The position numbers were made by a program, and so were the translations under genes. This document shows, piece by piece, positions 5,544 to 7,582 of a DNA stretch of 7,582 nt (the first letter of the stretch is position 1; the number at the start of each line of letters is the position of its first letter). Source of the stretch: Chloroflexota bacterium. Its GTDB lineage: Bacteria; Chloroflexota; UBA6077. The notes under the pieces are model-generated. The model made no database searches and was not told the origin of the DNA. It saw nothing but the letters and a program-made list of their open reading frames with translations. Location: NCBI GenBank assembly GCA_021806765.1, contig JAJZQR010000264.1, positions 1 to 7,582 on the forward strand, read 5' to 3'.

Positions 5544-5729
5544 CGCACACTCCGCAAGTCAACAAAAGATAGGGGCCAGCCCCGCAGCTCCTCGCTGACT
5601 CAGGCTGGCCCTCCGAAATCGCCCCTTGTCAGGTGCGCGGCCAGAAGCCTACCAGTTGTCGCTGACGTCAGTATAGTCAGAGAGCTTTGTCGTGTAAACG
5701 CACTGCGGCCTCGTGCTTTCGAGATCTTC

Positions 5730-5888
5730 ATGAGGCCCATCACGCCACCTTCTGAGTCGAAAGTGGGCCTCAACGTGGAGCTGACGGGCACCATGCAGTT
5801 CAATGGCTCCGGCGACCCGATAAAGAGCGCTGTCGTCATTCAGATCAGGAACGGCACGTTCACCTACCGGGGCACGACAAACCCGTGA
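5730..5888 (+). pseudogene. C-terminal fragment of an ABC transporter substrate-binding protein
   Basis: A frame reads LTGTMQFNGSGDPIKSAVV, then IQIRNGTFTYRGTTNP and stop. This resembles the C-terminal end of branched-chain amino acid (LivJ/Peripla_BP_6) binding proteins, which typically reads G-V-T-G-x-I-x-F-D-x-x-GDP followed by V-I-x-x-v-x-G-x-F-x-Y and ends near x-x-x-P. Codons here end mostly in G or C, as in genuine host genes. The frame stays open further upstream, but that sequence no longer resembles the family, and the ATG at 5730 has no ribosome binding site; the rest of a roughly 380-residue protein is missing. Most likely a deletion relic lying antisense to its neighbours. The 386-bp gap 5544-5929 holds nothing else I can support apart from the 10-bp palindrome CTGACGTCAG (5662-5671). 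Confidence 0.45.
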
Positions 5889-5929
5889 CAGGGGGCTATG
5901 CACGCCGGACCTACTCGGTGTGACCGTAG

Positions 5930-6640
5930 CTATCGCGCCGCCTCGATCCGGGTCCCGCAACGGCCGCAGAATACCCCCCCTATACAGACAGCACCACAGC
6001 GTAAGCAGAGCCAGCAGTCAGGGTAGACGCGCGTGGAATCTCCCTTGCGGGCCATTGCTTCGTTGAAGCGCCTGCACCAGGCCGCCTCGTAGCCGTCGAC
6101 CAGGTTCCTGGTGGGGCCGACCAGTTCGTCCAAGGCTCGCTGAAACTGTGCCTGCATCTCCTCGCTGTCGCTCGCGACCGCCACCCAGCAGCCGCCTTTC
6201 GGAAGACTGCCGAATGTGACATTTATGTACCTCGTGGCACCTAAGAAACCGCCCTCCGTGACCGTGCCCTCGGCAAGCCGAGGGTTCCGGCGATCCCACC
6301 GAACCTCCGCGCCAATAGTGGCCAGCGAGTTCTGGATAGCATCGTGAACGGCATCCGGCGGGTATGGGACCAAGAACCGCCCCCGAGGGATACTTCCCTC
6401 CGGCTCTTGGGGGAAGACATCGGGGACGGTTCTGACGGTATCGGCTGATTTCGCTCGCCCCTGTCGTGGGACATTAGCCGTCAGCGCCGTGGCCTTCTCG
6501 TGTCTGCTGCTCTGCCTGCGCATCAGCAATACCACTCCTACGACCATCACTATCAACGGAAGCGCCCTGAGCAACGAGGCGATGACAGCGACCAATAGGA
6601 ATAGCACTAGCAGCACTCCTAGCAGACGCCGAAAACTCAT
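5930..6640 (-). CDS. Membrane-anchored protein with C-terminal WCR-FN-zinc-ribbon module
   Basis: 236 residues from the ATG at 6640, preceded by GAGGGGG about six bases upstream; a TTG two codons earlier would sit directly on that site. Residues 5-23 and 26-41 are two hydrophobic segments separated by a short turn, placing the rest in the cytoplasm. After a linker, residues 86-175 form a globular domain (RGRFLVPYPPDAVHDAIQNS, VRWDRRNPRLAEGTV, YINVTFGSLP, CWVAVASDSEEMQAQFQRAL) that could be a SRPBCC- or DUF1499-like fold judged by its pattern; this is tentative. The tail repeats the module of the gene at 4815-5543: EAAWCRRFNEAMARKGD (185-201) and a zinc ribbon (C212, C215, C225, C228), about 28 of 49 residues identical without gaps. 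The two genes face the same way with a transporter fragment between them, so they are probably duplicates that share a module, not one operon. Confidence 0.85.
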   Translation of the reverse strand: MSFRRLLGVLLVLFLLVAVIASLLRALPLIVMVVGVVLLMRRQSSRHEKATALTANVPRQGRAKSADTVRTVPDVFPQEPEGSIPRGRFLVPYPPDAVHDAIQNSLATIGAEVRWDRRNPRLAEGTVTEGGFLGATRYINVTFGSLPKGGCWVAVASDSEEMQAQFQRALDELVGPTRNLVDGYEAAWCRRFNEAMARKGDSTRVYPDCWLCLRCGAVCIGGVFCGRCGTRIEAAR

Positions 6641-6837
6641 CTCCAACCCCCTCGAACGTCAGTAAGCCAAGAGCGTGACGGTCGATCAATCTGCCCTTAC
6701 CGTCGGATAGCAAACCGCACGCCAGGGGAATCGACACCCCAAGCCCGTTGGCGAAGACGAGCAGGAGGAACAGGCAGATGGGTAGGAGGTGGGCATCGGA
6801 GTCATGCAGCAGGGCGGCACAGGTCCGGTTCAGGCCC

Positions 6838-7392
6838 TCATTGTGTCGCGCCCCGGCTCGTCGGCCTCCGCGCCAGTTCGTGGGAGATGCCGTCCGCCCA
6901 GCTCTCGATGTCCCTCCAGTCGCGGAAGTCCCCGTCCACGGCCCAGGATGCGCGGCTGGCGGGCAAGCTCGCGAGCAACCGGTGGGCGAACCCGAGCTTG
7001 CCGCGGTCCAGGACTCCGAAGAAGACCCGATGGTCTCGCGGCCTGATGGCCTCCCTGAACTCGGCGATCTCCTTGGGTTCCGACACCTCGCGCAGGTCTC
7101 GACCCTGGGGATCCCTGGCCTCGGTGCCCAGCGGACCGCTGCTGAACAGCCACACCGGTCGGTCGACCAGGACGGCGCGGTTTCGCCGGACGAACTCCGC
7201 GGCCTCCTTCAGCCAGTGCCCGAAGTAGACGGCGCTCCCGATCACGAAGGCCTCGTAGCCGGCCAGATCGCCGGCGGCCTTCACCGACCGCGCCTCCACT
7301 CCATGTCCAGCCGACCGCAGCTCCTCCGCGATGCGCTCGGCGATCTCCCGGGTGGCCCCGTACTTACTGGCATACGCGACGAGTACCAACAT
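6838..7392 (-). CDS. Flavodoxin-domain protein, HemG-like
   Basis: 184 residues starting at the ATG at 7392 behind a purine-rich AAGGGGGG. The N-terminus has the flavodoxin beta strand and FMN phosphate loop (LVAYASKYGATREIAERIAEEL, residues 4-25, with SKYGATR the loop). VIGSAVYFGHWLKEAAEFV (50-68) and LFSSGPLG (82-89) are the second and third FMN-contacting stretches. The end, FRDWRDIESWADGISHEL, parallels the DW-x-x-(I/V)-x-x-(F/W) tail of menaquinone-dependent protoporphyrinogen oxidase HemG, and the length matches that family (about 175-185). The reaction would be FMN-dependent electron transfer, possibly protoporphyrinogen IX oxidation. No heme gene lies nearby, so generic flavodoxin oxidoreductase is the safer name. 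The 197 bp that follow (6641-6837) hold no convincing gene. Confidence 0.88.
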   Translation of the reverse strand: MLVLVAYASKYGATREIAERIAEELRSAGHGVEARSVKAAGDLAGYEAFVIGSAVYFGHWLKEAAEFVRRNRAVLVDRPVWLFSSGPLGTEARDPQGRDLREVSEPKEIAEFREAIRPRDHRVFFGVLDRGKLGFAHRLLASLPASRASWAVDGDFRDWRDIESWADGISHELARRPTSRGATQ

Positions 7393-7423
7393 GGCCCTGT
7401 TTCCCCCCTTCTCAAGTCACCGC

Positions 7424-7582
7424 TTACCGACCGGTCGGAGCCCCGAGGTCCAACCACTTCTTTCCATCGTGGAAGACCGCAAAGCCCATGCCGACCACAG
7501 CGTCGGCCAGGGCCCTCGGAAGCTGCCACCATGAAGCCGTGGAGTCAGTCTTCAGCCTGGTCAGGCTCACACAGTTCGAAAA
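7424..7582 (-). CDS. Unrecognised protein, C-terminal end only (runs off right edge)
   Basis: The minus-strand frame is open from the window edge to a TAA at 7426-7424 and gives 52 residues, including STASWWQLPRALADAVVG, GFAVFHDGKKW and LDLGAPTGR at the end. Its codons mostly end in G or C (GCC, CTG, GAC, GTC, TTC, CAC), as expected of host genes. It stops 31 bases before the flavodoxin-like gene on the same strand, a spacing that allows one transcript. I do not recognise the family. Confidence 0.5.
   Translation of the reverse strand, partial: FSNCVSLTRLKTDSTASWWQLPRALADAVVGMGFAVFHDGKKWLDLGAPTGR

Noticed and set aside
6641..6836. Minus-strand hydrophobic stretch LLPICLFLLLVFANGLG between the flavodoxin gene and the next gene
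   Set aside because: The frame has no usable start before the hydrophobic part and continues out of frame into the next gene; a chance or decayed reading.
1..7582. CRISPR array, rRNA, riboswitch, or complete transposon
   Set aside because: No regularly spaced repeats, rRNA-like sequence, convincing riboswitch fold or transposase frame was found by reading both strands.

Overview
This is a GC-rich bacterial chromosomal window with a small, degraded tRNA-associated insertion in the middle. The organism cannot be named from the sequence. High-GC coding with G/C-ending codons, a TTG start, a tRNA gene without an encoded CCA end and PspC/zinc-ribbon membrane proteins would suit a free-living high-GC bacterium such as an actinomycete-like lineage, but this is a weak inference. 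Interspersed palindromic repeats (28-60 and 1821/1914) show that the host genome carries REP-like repeats.

Left part (1-2062): a repeat hairpin lies directly before a complete PolX gene (helix-hairpin-helix, family X polymerase and PHP phosphoesterase; 71-1807), which probably acts in DNA repair. Two diverged copies of a REP-like repeat follow, then a likely promoter and tRNA-Pro(TGG) (2063-2135).

Middle (2092-4472): the 3' half of the tRNA, from the anticodon arm to the discriminator base, is copied at 4428-4472 with one base missing and one changed. The roughly 2.3 kb between the copies reads as an integrated islet at the tRNA-Pro 3' end. Just inside the left end is a 51-codon frame with a good ribosome binding site that resembles the N-terminus of a tyrosine recombinase, so the integrase appears broken. 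The intact cargo is a divergent gene pair: a winged-helix-like protein (2580-3191, minus) and a PLD-fold-like protein with its own N-terminal putative winged helix (3268-4038, plus). They share a 76-bp intergenic region centred on a perfect palindrome holding back-to-back TACAAT boxes. This is the best candidate here for an undescribed system, possibly a defence or element-maintenance module; the function is inference.

Right part (4473-7582): about 340 bp without a convincing gene, then two minus-strand membrane proteins (4815-5543 and 5930-6640). They share a 49-residue C-terminal module (AAWCR-x-FN-x-AMARKGD followed by a four-cysteine zinc ribbon) but have unrelated N-terminal parts. Between them sits a plus-strand fragment resembling the C-terminus of a branched-chain amino acid ABC transporter binding protein. 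A flavodoxin-like gene of the HemG type (6838-7392, minus) follows, and the C-terminal end of an unrecognised minus-strand gene runs off the right edge.
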